The notes: generated by a model not told the origin, from the sequence alone. A DNA stretch of 64,000 nt from Hylemonella gracilis str. Niagara R (GCF_000600295.1 NZ_JEMG01000001.1:2096477-2160476), one strand, 5' to 3'. Shown: positions 13,678 to 23,967, counted from the first letter of the stretch. Numbers and translations: made by a program.

Positions 13678-13822
13678 GGATCACGTCCCGGCCTGATGCC
13701 GATTCCAGGGGGCCGGGGCGCTGGCCTGCCGTTACGTCAGTCTCTTGCAAGTCTGAGACGTGGATAATGTTCGGCATGCAGCCGTGTGAGCTTGGTGTCT
13801 GGAGCGTTCGGAGTCGAAGCCG

Positions 13823-14632
13823 ATGGAGTTGAGCGTCTTGCTGGACGCACCCATCGTGCTGCCCAGCATCCCCAAGGTCATCGCCTTGCTGCTCAGCGAG
13901 TTGCGGCGCGACCCACCCGATTTGCGGCAGGTGACCCAACTCATCAGCGCGGACCCGGTGCTCACCACCGGCGTGCTGCGAGCCGCCAATGCACCGCGTT
14001 TCGAAATGACCGGCAAGGTGCACAGCGCTGCGGAAGCGCTGGCGGTGCTGGACCTGGCGGATATCCGTCAGATGGCGAGCGCAGCCGCAAGCGCTGTGTC
14101 CTTGCGCAGTGTGCCTGGCATGATTCTCCCGCAGTTCTGGAATTACAGCCTCAACGTCGCCAGGCTGTCGCGCTCACTGGCGGGCATCACGCGGCAAAAC
14201 CCCGGCGCGGCCTTCACCTGCGGCCTGATCCATGCGGTGGGCGAATTGCTGATGCATGCCGGCATGCCGACCCGGATGACCGAGCTGAACCGCGAATGCG
14301 ATCCGCTGGACCTGCACCGCGCCCGCGTCGAGCTGCAGCAGCTGGGCTACAACTATGCCCAGGTGGGTGGCGCCTACGCGCGGCGCTGTCAGTTTCCCCA
14401 GTCCATCATCGACGCGCTGGAGCACCAGTACGCGCCGTTTTCCAACGAGGTCTATGAACCGCTGGCCGGCGTGATCCATCTGGCGACCTGGCGTGCCCGT
14501 GCCTTAGAGGCACGCCTGGACGCGCGTGCGCTGGCCGTGACCTTTCCGGGCGCAGTGGGCGAGGTGCTGGACCTCGACATCGACCTGGTCCTGCAGCAGG
14601 ACCCGATCGACTGGTCGGCGCAGCCGCATTGA
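13823..14632 (+). CDS. HDOD domain protein
   Basis: The 269-residue protein consists mainly of an HDOD domain, an HD-like fold without the catalytic metal residues that occurs in bacterial signalling proteins. Typical stretches are LPSIPKVIALLLSELRRDP, LISADPVLTTGVLRAANAP, and a degraded HD region around GLIHAVGELLMHAG. There is no attached GGDEF, EAL or receiver domain. It lies alone between tex and a patatin-like gene on the same strand. Its role is presumably regulatory, but no partner is visible. Confidence 0.8.
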   Translation: MELSVLLDAPIVLPSIPKVIALLLSELRRDPPDLRQVTQLISADPVLTTGVLRAANAPRFEMTGKVHSAAEALAVLDLADIRQMASAAASAVSLRSVPGMILPQFWNYSLNVARLSRSLAGITRQNPGAAFTCGLIHAVGELLMHAGMPTRMTELNRECDPLDLHRARVELQQLGYNYAQVGGAYARRCQFPQSIIDALEHQYAPFSNEVYEPLAGVIHLATWRARALEARLDARALAVTFPGAVGEVLDLDIDLVLQQDPIDWSAQPH

Positions 14633-14693
14633 CCAGCGCCCGGTTATCGTTCTCTCAAGCTTTCACTTATCACTTTTCACTCCGTCTGCCACC

Positions 14694-15812
14694 TTGATTC
14701 CCGCACTGCGCATCTACGCCGGCCCCCAAGCACGTCGGCACATCGAAACCCAAGGCCTGCGTCCCAGCGACGTGCGCGTGATCCCCGGCGCGGCCGGAGG
14801 GCCGAAGGGCCTGATCCTCGGCCCGCTGGACCGTTTTCTGTTCGGCCAATGGCTGGCGGACAGCGAGCACCGCATCGACCTGATCGGCGCGTCCATCGGC
14901 GCCTGGCGCATGGCTACGGCCTGCCTGAACGATCCGGTGGCCGCCTTCCAACGTCTGGAGCACGATTACATCCACCAGCATTACGAGCCGCAGGCGGGCC
15001 GTCGGCTGCCACCGCCGGAGCAGGTCAGCCGCGAGTTCGGCGCCAGCCTGGAGCGCTTTTATGGCGGACGGGTGCACGAGGTGTTGAACCATCCGCGCTG
15101 GCGCCTGCATGTGGTGACCTCTCGTGGTCGCCATGTGCTGGGCCGGGAAGGCCGTCTGCGCACACCCTTGGGTTATCTGGGCGCGTTCTTCTCGAACGTG
15201 GTCAGTCGCAAGGCCATGGGTGCTTGGCTGGAGCGGGTGGTGTTTTCGGTCCGTGATGGCAATGTGCCGGGAGGCTTGGCGACTCTGCCCTTCGGCACGC
15301 GCGACTACCGCACGCACCAGTTCGCCCTGACCGAGGCCAATTTCCAGGCCGCCGTGCAGGCCAGCTGCTCCATCCCCTTCATGTTGCGGGCCGTGCATGA
15401 CATCGCCGGCGCCTTGCCGGGTGCGTACTGGGATGGTGGCATCACCGACTACCACCTGCACCTGGACTACCGCCAGTCGCTTGGGACCAGCCCGGGCATC
15501 GTGCTGTACCCGCATTTCCAGCAGGCCGTCGTGCCAGGCTGGCTCGACAAGGCATTGAAGCGGCGCCACCGCGCGACGCCGTTTCTGGACCACATGCTGC
15601 TACTGGCGCCCAATCCCGACTGGGTGAAGACCTTGCCGAACGCCAAGCTGCCCGACCGCACGGACTTCACGCGGTATGACATGCGGGATCGCGACGGCTG
15701 GCTGGAGCGCGTCCAGGTGTGGACGCAGGCCACGGCGGCCAGCGTGCAACTGGCCGAGGAGTTCGCGGCCTGGCTGGAAAAACCGGATCCTTCCCGCGTG
15801 CAGGCCCTCTAG
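14694..15812 (+). CDS. Patatin-like phospholipase family protein
   Basis: The 372-residue product has the patatin fold signatures of a serine lipid acyl hydrolase: a glycine-rich oxyanion loop GAAGGPKGL near residue 30, the nucleophile motif GASIGAW (Ser in G-x-S-x-G) near residue 64, and a WDGG motif supplying the catalytic aspartate near residue 245. No signal peptide is seen, so it is probably cytoplasmic. I use the TTG at 14694 as start because no in-frame ATG or GTG lies between the preceding gene and the conserved ALRIYAGPQA start of the protein. The substrate is unknown. Confidence 0.82.
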   Translation: MIPALRIYAGPQARRHIETQGLRPSDVRVIPGAAGGPKGLILGPLDRFLFGQWLADSEHRIDLIGASIGAWRMATACLNDPVAAFQRLEHDYIHQHYEPQAGRRLPPPEQVSREFGASLERFYGGRVHEVLNHPRWRLHVVTSRGRHVLGREGRLRTPLGYLGAFFSNVVSRKAMGAWLERVVFSVRDGNVPGGLATLPFGTRDYRTHQFALTEANFQAAVQASCSIPFMLRAVHDIAGALPGAYWDGGITDYHLHLDYRQSLGTSPGIVLYPHFQQAVVPGWLDKALKRRHRATPFLDHMLLLAPNPDWVKTLPNAKLPDRTDFTRYDMRDRDGWLERVQVWTQATAASVQLAEEFAAWLEKPDPSRVQAL

Positions 15813-15814
15813 TG

Positions 15815-15835
15815 CATCACCGCAAAGCGGTGGTG
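15815..15835. terminator. Hairpin between convergent genes
   Basis: CATCACCGC and GCGGTGGTG form a 9-bp stem with one G-T wobble around an AAA loop, just after the patatin stop and before the end of the convergent chemoreceptor gene. There is no T-run, so intrinsic termination is uncertain. Confidence 0.35.
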
Positions 15836-15899
15836 TCTAGCAGGGGCCACTCGGGTTGCTCGGGGTCCGTAGGCGCGCGGGTTTGGCAGGGGGGTGCGA

Positions 15900-17561
15900 T
15901 CAGCCCGGCAACGCCAGGGCTTTGCGTGCCGGCGTGGCTGCAGGGTCCGAGCCGGAAACACCACCGGCAATCCGGAAAGCCGCGATGGCTTGATTCAGGT
16001 GCTGCGCTTGCGTGTTCAGGGCATTCGCCGCCGCCGCGATCTGCTCCACCAGCGCGGCGTTCTGTTGGGTGACTTCGTCCATCTGCGTCACCGCGCGGTT
16101 CACTTGGTCGATGCCGCTGGACTGTTCTTCCGAGGCGAGGGAGATTTCTCCCATGATGTCCGTGACCGTGCGCACGGCCGAGACGATGTCTTGCATGGTG
16201 GCGCCGGCTTGCCCCACTTGCTGGGTGCCGGTTTGGACTCGGGCGGTGGAGTCATGGATCAGTGCCTTGATCTGCTTGGCCGCGTCGGCGCTGCGCTGGG
16301 CCAGCGCCCGCACTTCACTCGCCACGACGGCGAAACCCTTGCCCTGCTCGCCAGCGCGTGCCGCTTCAACCGCGGCATTGAGGGCCAGGATATTGGTCTG
16401 GAAGGCAATGCCCTCGATCACCGAGATGATGTCCGAGATCTGCCGGGAGCTTTCGGCGATGGACTCCATGGTGTGCACCACCTCGTTCACGGCGCTGCCG
16501 CCACGCTCCGCGACCGAGGAGGCCGTCGTCGCCAACTGGTGGGCCTGCCGGGCATTGACCGCGTTCTGCTTGACGGCGGAGGCGAGTTCCTGCATGGAAC
16601 CGGTGGTTTCCTCCAGGGCCGCGGCCTGTTGCGCCGTGCGGCCCGAGAGGTCGTGGTTGCCGCCCAGGATTTCGTGTGCCGAGGCGCCGATGGAAGCTGC
16701 GCTTTCGCGTATGCGGTGCACCATCTGGGTCAGCTTGGACTGCATGCGTCGCATCGCGCCCAGCAGGCTGGCCTGTGTGCCTTGCCGCACCTCGATGGCG
16801 TGGCTGAGGTCGCCATCAGCCACCAGGTCGGCGATGCCCATGGCATAAGCGGGCTCCCCACCCAACAGACGCACCGTGCCGCGCGCGATCAACAGCGCGG
16901 CGGCGCTGGCCACGATGAGCGCGAGCAGGAGAATGCCCAGCATCACCAGGCTGTCCGTGACGATGCGCTCCTGGGCCCGCGCCTCGTCACGGGCGTTGCG
17001 CGCAATGGTCATCTCAACCACCTTGTCGATCACCTGCCGGTGTTCCTCGTACAACTGAGCCAGTTCGCCCAGCACGGTCTGCGCGCGTGTCCAGTCGCTC
17101 TTCTCGAGCGCGGGAATGAAATCATCGAAGGCCCGTGCGTAGAACTTGCGCGCGGGCTGGTACGAGTCTTCCAGCATGGCGCGGGCAATCTCCGGCTCCA
17201 GCGACTCGGTGCGCCAGAAGGCGTGTCGTGCCTCGTACTCGTCGCGCAGGCGCTTGAGGCGCGCGGTCAGCTCGGTCACCTGCTTGTCGGTGTTCGCGTC
17301 CATCATCTGCCGCGTGGTCAGGTAGGACTCGATGATGTAGGCGGGCGGGGGCAGGATGTCGGCGATCAGGTCCTTGCCCTGGATGATGCGCTTGTAGAGC
17401 GCGCCGTTGACGCGCAGGTCGTTCAAGGTCTTGAAGGACCAGGCCCCGTAGATCGTGAAGCCTGCGACGAGGAGAGCGATCAGCAGCATGAACTGCTGCG
17501 ACAGGCTGAGGCGTGGGCGTGGGCTACCGCGCCCATGTTTGTTGTTCTGAAGCTCGAGCAT
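15900..17561 (-). CDS. Methyl-accepting chemotaxis protein
   Basis: This 553-residue chemoreceptor sits in the inner membrane and signals to CheA/CheW. It has a first membrane helix near residues 22-42, a periplasmic helical sensor of about 160 residues (Tar-like four-helix bundle), a second membrane helix near residues 205-228, and a cytoplasmic signalling domain. The hairpin tip [19 protein letters not shown] is intact. A HAMP-like linker is short and starts at [20 protein letters not shown]. The C-terminus lacks a CheR/CheB-tethering pentapeptide. No che genes are adjacent, so it is an orphan receptor; the ligand cannot be predicted. Confidence 0.93.
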   Translation of the reverse strand: MLELQNNKHGRGSPRPRLSLSQQFMLLIALLVAGFTIYGAWSFKTLNDLRVNGALYKRIIQGKDLIADILPPPAYIIESYLTTRQMMDANTDKQVTELTARLKRLRDEYEARHAFWRTESLEPEIARAMLEDSYQPARKFYARAFDDFIPALEKSDWTRAQTVLGELAQLYEEHRQVIDKVVEMTIARNARDEARAQERIVTDSLVMLGILLLALIVASAAALLIARGTVRLLGGEPAYAMGIADLVADGDLSHAIEVRQGTQASLLGAMRRMQSKLTQMVHRIRESAASIGASAHEILGGNHDLSGRTAQQAAALEETTGSMQELASAVKQNAVNARQAHQLATTASSVAERGGSAVNEVVHTMESIAESSRQISDIISVIEGIAFQTNILALNAAVEAARAGEQGKGFAVVASEVRALAQRSADAAKQIKALIHDSTARVQTGTQQVGQAGATMQDIVSAVRTVTDIMGEISLASEEQSSGIDQVNRAVTQMDEVTQQNAALVEQIAAAANALNTQAQHLNQAIAAFRIAGGVSGSDPAATPARKALALPG

Positions 17562-17710
17562 TCCGGTCTTCCCTGTCTACCCATCACTGGATGGGCTGGG
17601 GATTCTAAAAAGCGCGACGCCTTTCACAACCCGGTGCGGACCCGGGGTTGCATGGCGGTTGGTGCGCGGGTTCTCAAACGCACCAAGCAAGCATCACGCC
17701 AAGACGGGGC

Positions 17711-18091
17711 TCAGCGCAAAATCAACCGGGCCAAAGTGTCAACTATTTCCGGATCTTCGCCCACGGCCGGACGCTGGGCAAAGCGCAATTCCGGGTGCTG
17801 GGCGCGCAGTTGCCCGATGAGTTCGGGCAGATCTTCCCGGGCGTGGCGACCTTGCCCCAGGAACATGGGAACGATGGTGAACTCACGCACCCCCTGAGCC
17901 GCAAGATCGTCGACGCAGGCGGGTAGGGTCGGTGCCATCAATTCCAGGTAGGCGCAAGCGACCCGAGGTGCGGCTGCGCTCGGTTTAGACAGTGCGAGTT
18001 GTTCACGCATGCGCGCCGCCACGGCCTCGATCGGCTCGCGCCATAGTGGATCGCGCGAACCGTGCGCGAAAAGGATGTAGCCCTGCATCAA
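17711..18091 (-). CDS. cbiX: Sirohydrochlorin chelatase, short CbiX type
   Basis: The 126-residue product matches the single-domain CbiX/SirB chelatases that insert cobalt or iron into sirohydrochlorin. The N-terminal ILFAHGSRDPLW holds the conserved metal-site histidine (residue 10), followed by CAYLELMAPTLP and FTIVPMFLGQGRHAREDLP with the second histidine. The gene ends the leftward group downstream of lptG with a 10-base gap. No cobalamin or siroheme genes are next to it, so the metal inserted is uncertain. Confidence 0.88.
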   Translation of the reverse strand: MMQGYILFAHGSRDPLWREPIEAVAARMREQLALSKPSAAAPRVACAYLELMAPTLPACVDDLAAQGVREFTIVPMFLGQGRHAREDLPELIGQLRAQHPELRFAQRPAVGEDPEIVDTLARLILR

Positions 18092-18101
18092 CGGGTCCGT
18101 T

Positions 18102-19220
18102 TCATCGTTTGAGTACCAACCAAGCGAAGGCCGCGAGCGAAATGAGCATGAAGATCAGGCCGGGCGTGGCTGCGGCGATCCAGGGCGTCCACTGTCGCAA
18201 TTCGCCGATGTAACCGAACATGCTGTTGAGGAAAAAGAAGGTCACGCCCGCCATTACGCCGCCGAAGACATAGAGCGAGATGCCTTGGTTGCGGAAATGC
18301 AGGTAGGCGAAGGGCAGGGCCATCATCACCATGACCAAGCAGGACAAGGGATAGAACACTTTCTTCCAAAATTGGATTTCGTAGCGATCGGCACTCTGAG
18401 CGTTGTCTTCCAGATGCCGGATGTACTGAAAGAGATCAACCGCGTTCATGCGGTTGGGGTCGAGTACGGCGGCAGCGATCATCTCAGGTGAGATGTTGGT
18501 GGGCCAGCGGTACGAGGGCAAACGCGTGGTTTCGATGCGATGGACATCGGAGCCGGCCGCGATGAACTCGGTGCGCTCGACCTCCAGCAGCGTCCAACTC
18601 TGGTCGCTGTTGAAACGGGCCCTAGGCGCTTGCAGGGTCGAGACCAGATTGCCTGCGTTGTCGATCTCGTAGATGCGCACCCGTTCCAGGGTGCCATCAG
18701 GTAGCAAGGCGCCGATGTTGATGCCGTACTTGGCGTAGGGCTCGCGCTCGCGCAGCCAGGCGCCAGCCTTTCCGACGGGGCCCGCGCCCGATCGAAATTG
18801 GGCGCGGTAGGACTCTGCCGTCTGGTTGGACCAGGGGCTGAGGTAGTCACCGATCACAAAAGTGGTCGCGGCAAACATGATTCCCGCAGCCAGCAGCATG
18901 AGCAGGGCGCGCCAGGGCCCTAGCCCGCTGGTGCGCAGAATGGTGAATTCCGAGCTCTGTGCCAGCCGCGTCATCACGTAGATGGTGCCGATCAGTACCG
19001 TGATGGGCAGCAATTCGTAAAGATGTGCCGGCGCGAGCAGCAACACATAGGCCAATGCCTGTGGAATGTGGAAACCCGGGCGATCCGCCCGACCAACCGA
19101 AGACAGTTGGTCAATGAAGTCGAAGAAGATGAAGAGCGCCAGGAATGCCAGGGTCACGAAGGTGGTCGTGAGCAGGATTTCACGGAACAGCAAGCGGCGC
19201 AGGGTGGGGGTCATGATCAT
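18102..19220 (-). CDS. lptG: Lipopolysaccharide export permease LptG
   Basis: LptG is one of two membrane subunits of the LptB2FG complex that extracts LPS from the inner membrane. The start at 19220 overlaps the lptF stop by four bases (ATGA), giving 372 residues. The YjgP/YjgQ family layout is seen: three N-terminal helices with FFDFIDQLSSVG, a periplasmic beta-jellyroll part (about residues 125-270) and three C-terminal helices containing FYPLSCLVMVMMALPFAYLHFRNQG. Translational coupling with lptF supports equal production. The upstream ATG at 19286 lies inside lptF and is unlikely to be used. Confidence 0.95.
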   Translation of the reverse strand: MIMTPTLRRLLFREILLTTTFVTLAFLALFIFFDFIDQLSSVGRADRPGFHIPQALAYVLLLAPAHLYELLPITVLIGTIYVMTRLAQSSEFTILRTSGLGPWRALLMLLAAGIMFAATTFVIGDYLSPWSNQTAESYRAQFRSGAGPVGKAGAWLREREPYAKYGINIGALLPDGTLERVRIYEIDNAGNLVSTLQAPRARFNSDQSWTLLEVERTEFIAAGSDVHRIETTRLPSYRWPTNISPEMIAAAVLDPNRMNAVDLFQYIRHLEDNAQSADRYEIQFWKKVFYPLSCLVMVMMALPFAYLHFRNQGISLYVFGGVMAGVTFFFLNSMFGYIGELRQWTPWIAAATPGLIFMLISLAAFAWLVLKR

Positions 19221-20338
19221 GGCTGTGCCTTTCCTTGCGCGAGGGTGGCTCGGCGGTGACTGGGCAACAGCGTGTGCCAGTCCCAAGCCTGGTGCCGAAG
19301 CGCGAGCCAGACCAGGGCCAGCAGCAACAGACCGCCATGGGTCGCCAGCATGTACGTACCGAAGTCGAGACGGCCCTGCCGTATCCAGCTCTGCCCGATG
19401 GTGATCAGGTTCTGCAGGATCTGGAACAGCATCAGGGAAAAAATCAGATTGCCTGTGCGACTGACCCGCGGGTTCACGCGGGTGTAGGCCAGTGCGAAGA
19501 TGAGCAGTTGCAGCGCGACCAGGGGGTGTCCCAGGCGCATCGACAACTCCCCGAGATTTTCCCGCGTTGGCGTGAGCAGGAGGTCGAGCGTCGGACGCGA
19601 GCCCAAGGACAGCGCGCCGCGACCACGCAAGGGGTCCTCAAGTACCAGCATTCGGTAGTGTTCGAACTCGGCCACTCGAACGCCGGGCTCGTCTGCGCGG
19701 CTCTCGAGGCGCTGCCCATGTTCAAGCACCAGAAAACGGTCTCCTCCGACCAGCTCGGTGTAACCCCGTCGGGCGGAGATCACTGTTTTCTTGCCGTTCT
19801 CTTCCGTGGCGACGAAGACATTGTTGGCCTTGAGTTCGCCGATGTCACCCTTTTCGACGAAGAACACCTTGGATCCGTCGGACGATGTCTGGAACTGTCC
19901 GGGTTGGATGCGTTCCAGATCATTGCGCTGCGCGAACTGGCGCTGCAGTTCGCTGATTTGGGTTTTGGCCCAGGGCAGGGCCAACAGAGACAGCAGGGCG
20001 ACGGCCAACAACACCGGCCAGGCGAACCGTAGCAGGGCGGGCAATAGGCGAGCCAGCCCGATTCGGCTGGAAAACCAGATCACCATCTCGCTGTCGGCAT
20101 AGAGGCGTGACAGCGTCATCACCACCGCGATGAACAGGGCCAGGCTGATCATGCTGGGCAGGAACGTGACCACGGTGTAGCCCATCACGAGCATCACGTC
20201 GGCCGGGTTGAAGTTGCCGCGCGAAGCCTGGCCCAGGACGCGGATGAGCGTCATGGTGACCAGGATCGTCACCAGCACAATGGCCGTGGCCCCGAAACTG
20301 CGCGCCAGTTCCTTGCGGATGGATGAATCGAATAACAT
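19217..20338 (-). CDS. lptF: Lipopolysaccharide export permease LptF
   Basis: This is the partner of LptG in LPS export. It is 373 residues long, beginning MLFDSSIRKELARSFGATAIVL with the first helix and containing the expected helix cluster, a periplasmic domain (about residues 115-260) and C-terminal helices near RVNPRVSRTGNLIFSLM. It is the first gene of the lptF-lptG-cbiX leftward group. It starts only 24 bases from the divergent pepA gene, so the promoters must overlap each other or the neighbouring coding sequence. This lptF/pepA divergence is common in proteobacteria. Confidence 0.95.
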   Translation of the reverse strand: MLFDSSIRKELARSFGATAIVLVTILVTMTLIRVLGQASRGNFNPADVMLVMGYTVVTFLPSMISLALFIAVVMTLSRLYADSEMVIWFSSRIGLARLLPALLRFAWPVLLAVALLSLLALPWAKTQISELQRQFAQRNDLERIQPGQFQTSSDGSKVFFVEKGDIGELKANNVFVATEENGKKTVISARRGYTELVGGDRFLVLEHGQRLESRADEPGVRVAEFEHYRMLVLEDPLRGRGALSLGSRPTLDLLLTPTRENLGELSMRLGHPLVALQLLIFALAYTRVNPRVSRTGNLIFSLMLFQILQNLITIGQSWIRQGRLDFGTYMLATHGGLLLLALVWLALRHQAWDWHTLLPSHRRATLAQGKAQP

Positions 20339-20362
20339 CAGCGAAGAAGGAAAACCCGGATT

Positions 20363-21868
20363 ATGAACTTCGATCTGCTGATTTCAGACCTGAATCCCAC
20401 AGCACGGCAGGGGAGCGATGCCTTGTTGGTATTGCTGCAGGACGGCTACAAGCCCGACAGCGTGGCCAAAGAAGAGCTGTCGGCCCTCGTGGCCCAGGCC
20501 CTCAAGGCCGGCGATATCCAGACCCAGGCCGGCAAGTGGCTGGCCTTGTACAAGCCCTCACCGGCGCGCGCATCGCGCGTGCTGCTGGCCGGCATCGGCA
20601 CGGGGACACCGCGCCAGGTCAGGCAGGCCGTGACCGCAGCCCTGGGAGCCCTGCGCAGCGGCACGCCCGCCGTGAAAAAGCTCACGGTCTGTTTTGCCGC
20701 CGCGCCCCAGGCTGGCAGCTTGCGCGCTGCCATGATGGCTGTGGCCGATGCCAGTTATGTCTATACCACCACCAAATCCAAGGCCGACGCGCGCAGTCTG
20801 ACCCGTGTCACGCTGGCCGTGCCCCAGTCTGTGGCCAAGGATTCGGTGCAGACGGAGTTCCAGAGGGCGGCGGCCACCGTGGCCGGCATTGAACTGGCCA
20901 AGGAATGGGCCAATCGGCCCGCCAACCACGCCACGCCCACGCACCTGGGCGCGGCCGCGCAGGCCCTGGCCAAGCTGCCGCGCATCAGTTGCCAGGTTCT
21001 GGGGCCGAAGGAGGTCGCCAAGCTCAAGATGGGGGCCTTCATGGCCGTGGCCCAGGGCTCCGAGCAACCCCTGCGTTTCATCGTGCTGAATTACAAGGGC
21101 GCGGCGCCCAGTCAGGCGCCCACCGTGCTGGTGGGCAAGGGCATCACCTTCGACACCGGCGGCATCTCCATCAAGCCCGCAGGCGAGATGGACGAGATGA
21201 AATTCGACATGGGCGGTGCGGCCAGCGTGCTGGGCACATTCCGCGCGCTCGCCGAACTGCAGCCCGCGATCAACGTCGTGGGCCTGATCCCTAGTTGCGA
21301 GAACATGCCCGATGGCCGTGCCATCAAGCCCGGCGATGTGGTGACCAGCATGAGCGGGCAAACCATCGAAATCCTGAACACCGACGCCGAAGGGCGGCTG
21401 ATTCTGTGCGATGCGCTGAGTTACGCCGAGCGCTTCAAGCCCGCCGCCGTGGTGGACATGGCGACCTTGACCGGCGCCTGCGTGATCGCGCTGGGCGCGG
21501 TGCGCAGTGGCCTGTTCAGCACCAGCGACGACCTGGCTCAGCGCCTGCTGGCCGCGGGCGAGGCGGCGCAGGATCTGGCATGGCGCATGCCCCTGGACGA
21601 CGACTATGCCGAAGGCCTCAAGAGCAATTTCGCCGACGTGGCCAATATCGCGGGCCGGGCGGCTGGTGCGGTGACAGCGGCCAAATTCCTGCAGCGCTTC
21701 ACGGAGAAATTTCCCTGGGCGCACCTGGACATCGCGGGCACGGCCTGGAAGGGGGGCGCGGCCAAGGGCGCCACGGGCCGCCCTGTTGGACTGCTGCTGG
21801 AGTTTCTGTTGGGCCATCCTGCCCAAGCCCTGGGCAAGGCCCGCAGGGCTGCAGCCGTCAAGCGCTGA
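20363..21868 (+). CDS. pepA: Leucyl aminopeptidase (M17)
   Basis: PepA is a cytoplasmic two-metal aminopeptidase removing N-terminal residues from peptides. The 501-residue length is usual. The metal and catalytic signatures are GKGITFDTGGISIKP, FDMGGAASVLG and NTDAEGRLIL, all in the C-terminal domain (from about residue 180), after the N-terminal macro-like domain. It is divergent from lptF and followed 11 bases after its stop by holC, an arrangement typical of proteobacteria. Confidence 0.97.
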   Translation: MNFDLLISDLNPTARQGSDALLVLLQDGYKPDSVAKEELSALVAQALKAGDIQTQAGKWLALYKPSPARASRVLLAGIGTGTPRQVRQAVTAALGALRSGTPAVKKLTVCFAAAPQAGSLRAAMMAVADASYVYTTTKSKADARSLTRVTLAVPQSVAKDSVQTEFQRAAATVAGIELAKEWANRPANHATPTHLGAAAQALAKLPRISCQVLGPKEVAKLKMGAFMAVAQGSEQPLRFIVLNYKGAAPSQAPTVLVGKGITFDTGGISIKPAGEMDEMKFDMGGAASVLGTFRALAELQPAINVVGLIPSCENMPDGRAIKPGDVVTSMSGQTIEILNTDAEGRLILCDALSYAERFKPAAVVDMATLTGACVIALGAVRSGLFSTSDDLAQRLLAAGEAAQDLAWRMPLDDDYAEGLKSNFADVANIAGRAAGAVTAAKFLQRFTEKFPWAHLDIAGTAWKGGAAKGATGRPVGLLLEFLLGHPAQALGKARRAAAVKR

Positions 21869-21879
21869 ACCCGACACGC

Positions 21880-22338
21880 ATGACGACCGAGGTCGCCTTC
21901 CATTTCAATGCGCCAGACAAGCTGGCCTATGCTTGCCGACTGCTGCGCAAGGCCGTGGCCCAGGGCGCGCGCGTGGTGGTGAGCGCGCCTGCGGACACAC
22001 TGGCGAAATTGGATGTCATGCTGTGGACATTTTCCCAGACCGATTTTGTCGCGCATGTCCGCTTGCCCATGCGCCCAGCCCCGCAAGCGAGCGTGGATGT
22101 GGCCTTGGCCATGTCGCCCGTTTTGCTTGCCGACGATGCCGCTGCGCCCGACCTGCCGCACCGCGAGGTGTTGCTCCATCTTGGTTCTGACATGCCCCAA
22201 GGTTATGCGGACTATGCCCGCGTGATCGAGGTGGTCAGTTTGGATGAGCAGGATCGGCAACAGGCTCGCCAGCGCTGGAAGCGGTACACCGAGCAGGGTC
22301 ACACCATCGTTCGCCACGATCTGCAGTTGGCTTCCTAG
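21880..22338 (+). CDS. holC: DNA polymerase III chi subunit
   Basis: The chi subunit links the clamp loader to single-stranded DNA-binding protein during replication. The 152-residue protein starts at the ATG at 21880 with TTEVAFHFNAPDKLAYACRLLRKA and carries the chi-family WTFSQTDFVAHVR stretch and HREVLLHLGSDMP. It immediately follows pepA, the classical location for holC, and probably shares its transcript. Confidence 0.92.
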   Translation: MTTEVAFHFNAPDKLAYACRLLRKAVAQGARVVVSAPADTLAKLDVMLWTFSQTDFVAHVRLPMRPAPQASVDVALAMSPVLLADDAAAPDLPHREVLLHLGSDMPQGYADYARVIEVVSLDEQDRQQARQRWKRYTEQGHTIVRHDLQLAS

Positions 22339-22572
22339 CATCGGCTCGGCATGACCCGGCAGGGGCATGTCTGATCCCGGGTGGGTGGCTTTCCTGGACC
22401 GGGCATTGTTTTTGCATAAGCTGAGTTGAAACTGCGGCGCAGGTCACCAAAAACTCAGCGGGCTGGGACGCTCTCTTACAAAAGTCCCTTCGGTCCCCGC
22501 TGAATTTTGATGTAGGCTAGCGCCTGCGGTTTTTTTGAACCTGCAAAATTCCCCAACATCTGGAGTCCATAA

Positions 22573-23733
22573 ATGTCCATGAAAAAAGTTACTGGCGTGC
22601 TGACCCTCGTGGCCGCCGCCGCCCTCCTGGCCGCTTGCGGCAAGAAGGAAGAGGCAGCTTCCAGCGTCGTCAAGATTGGCCACGTCGGTCCGGTCAGCGG
22701 CCCCATCGCCCACCTGGGCAAGGACAACGAACTCGGCGCCCGCATGGCCATCGAGGAACTGAACGCCGCTGGCGTGACCATCGGTGGCCAGAAGGTCACC
22801 CTTGAGCTGCTGGCTGAAGACGATGGCGCCGATCCCAAGCAAGGCACTGCCGCCGCGCAGAAGCTGGCCGATGCCAAGATCGCCGGCGTGATCGGCCACC
22901 TGAATTCCGGCACGACCATCCCCGCTTCCAAGATTTACAGCGACGCTGGCATTCCGCAGATCTCCCCGTCCGCCACCAACCCCAAGTACACCCGCCAAGG
23001 CTACAAGACCACCTTCCGCGTGGTGGCCGATGACGTGCACCTGGGTGGCACGCTGGGCAAGTACGCCGTGGGCACGCTGGCCGCCAAGAACGTGGCCGTG
23101 ATCGATGACCGCACGGCTTATGGCCAAGGCGTGGCCGAGGAGTTCACCAAGGCTGCCGAAGCCGCTGGTGCCAAGGTCGTGGCCAAGGAATTCACGACCG
23201 ACAAGGCCACCGACTTCAATGCCATCCTGACCTCCATCAAAGGCAAGAAGCCCGATGTGGTGTTCTTCGGTGGTATGGACGCCGTTGCCGGCCCGATGCT
23301 CAAGCAGATGAAGGCACTGGGCATCGAAGCCAAGTTCATGGGCGGCGACGGCATTTGCACGGGCGAACTCGCCAAGCTGGCTGGCGACGCGATCGGCGAA
23401 GACAAGGTGTTCTGCGCCGAAGCCGGTGGCGTGGACGAGGCTGGCAAGCCCGCCCTGGACAAGTTCAAGGCTGACTTCAAGGCCAAGTACAACGTCGACG
23501 TGCAGATCTATGCTCCCTACGTCTATGACGCCACCAAGGTCATGGTCGCTGCGATGGTCAAGGCAGGTTCTTCCGATCCCGCCAAGTACCTGCCCGTCCT
23601 GGCTGCCACCGAAGGCTACCAAGGCGTGACCGGCACCATCGCCTTCGACGAGAAGGGTGACATCAAGAACGGCGCGCTGACCTTGTTCACCTACAAGGCC
23701 GGTACCCGCACGCAACTCGCCGTGGTCCGCTGA
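22573..23733 (+). CDS. Branched-chain amino acid-type ABC transporter substrate-binding lipoprotein
   Basis: The 386-residue product is a periplasmic binding protein of the LivJ/Peripla_BP_6 family. The N-terminus has a lipobox LLAAC (Cys near residue 21), so it is probably lipid-anchored. IGHVGPVSGPIAHLGKDNELGA and the NSGTTIPASKIYSDAGIPQISPSATNP block are diagnostic. Codon use is strongly biased toward the preferred set, suggesting high expression. No permease or ATPase genes are adjacent, so it is an orphan component. A strong terminator follows its stop. The 234 bases upstream hold the promoter, but no clear -35/-10 pair stands out. Confidence 0.93.
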   Translation: MSMKKVTGVLTLVAAAALLAACGKKEEAASSVVKIGHVGPVSGPIAHLGKDNELGARMAIEELNAAGVTIGGQKVTLELLAEDDGADPKQGTAAAQKLADAKIAGVIGHLNSGTTIPASKIYSDAGIPQISPSATNPKYTRQGYKTTFRVVADDVHLGGTLGKYAVGTLAAKNVAVIDDRTAYGQGVAEEFTKAAEAAGAKVVAKEFTTDKATDFNAILTSIKGKKPDVVFFGGMDAVAGPMLKQMKALGIEAKFMGGDGICTGELAKLAGDAIGEDKVFCAEAGGVDEAGKPALDKFKADFKAKYNVDVQIYAPYVYDATKVMVAAMVKAGSSDPAKYLPVLAATEGYQGVTGTIAFDEKGDIKNGALTLFTYKAGTRTQLAVVR

Positions 23734-23756
23734 TCACTGCTGAGAGCTTCCGAGCA

Positions 23757-23790
23757 AAAAAAGCGCCCGTGCAAACGGGCGCTTTTTTCT
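23757..23790 (+). terminator. Rho-independent terminator
   Basis: AAAAAAGCGCCCGT (23757-23770) pairs with ACGGGCGCTTTTTT (23775-23788) around a GCAA tetraloop, with a T-run directly after the GC stem. It ends the binding-protein transcript. Confidence 0.92.
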
Positions 23791-23842
23791 TTGCACGGCG
23801 AATTCCGACGGCTTTCGCTGCGCTAGAATAGCGGGCTTCGCA

Positions 23843-23933
<91 letters not shown>

Positions 23934-23967
23934 AATTCGGTTTCGGACAATCCCGGAACCTCTCAAG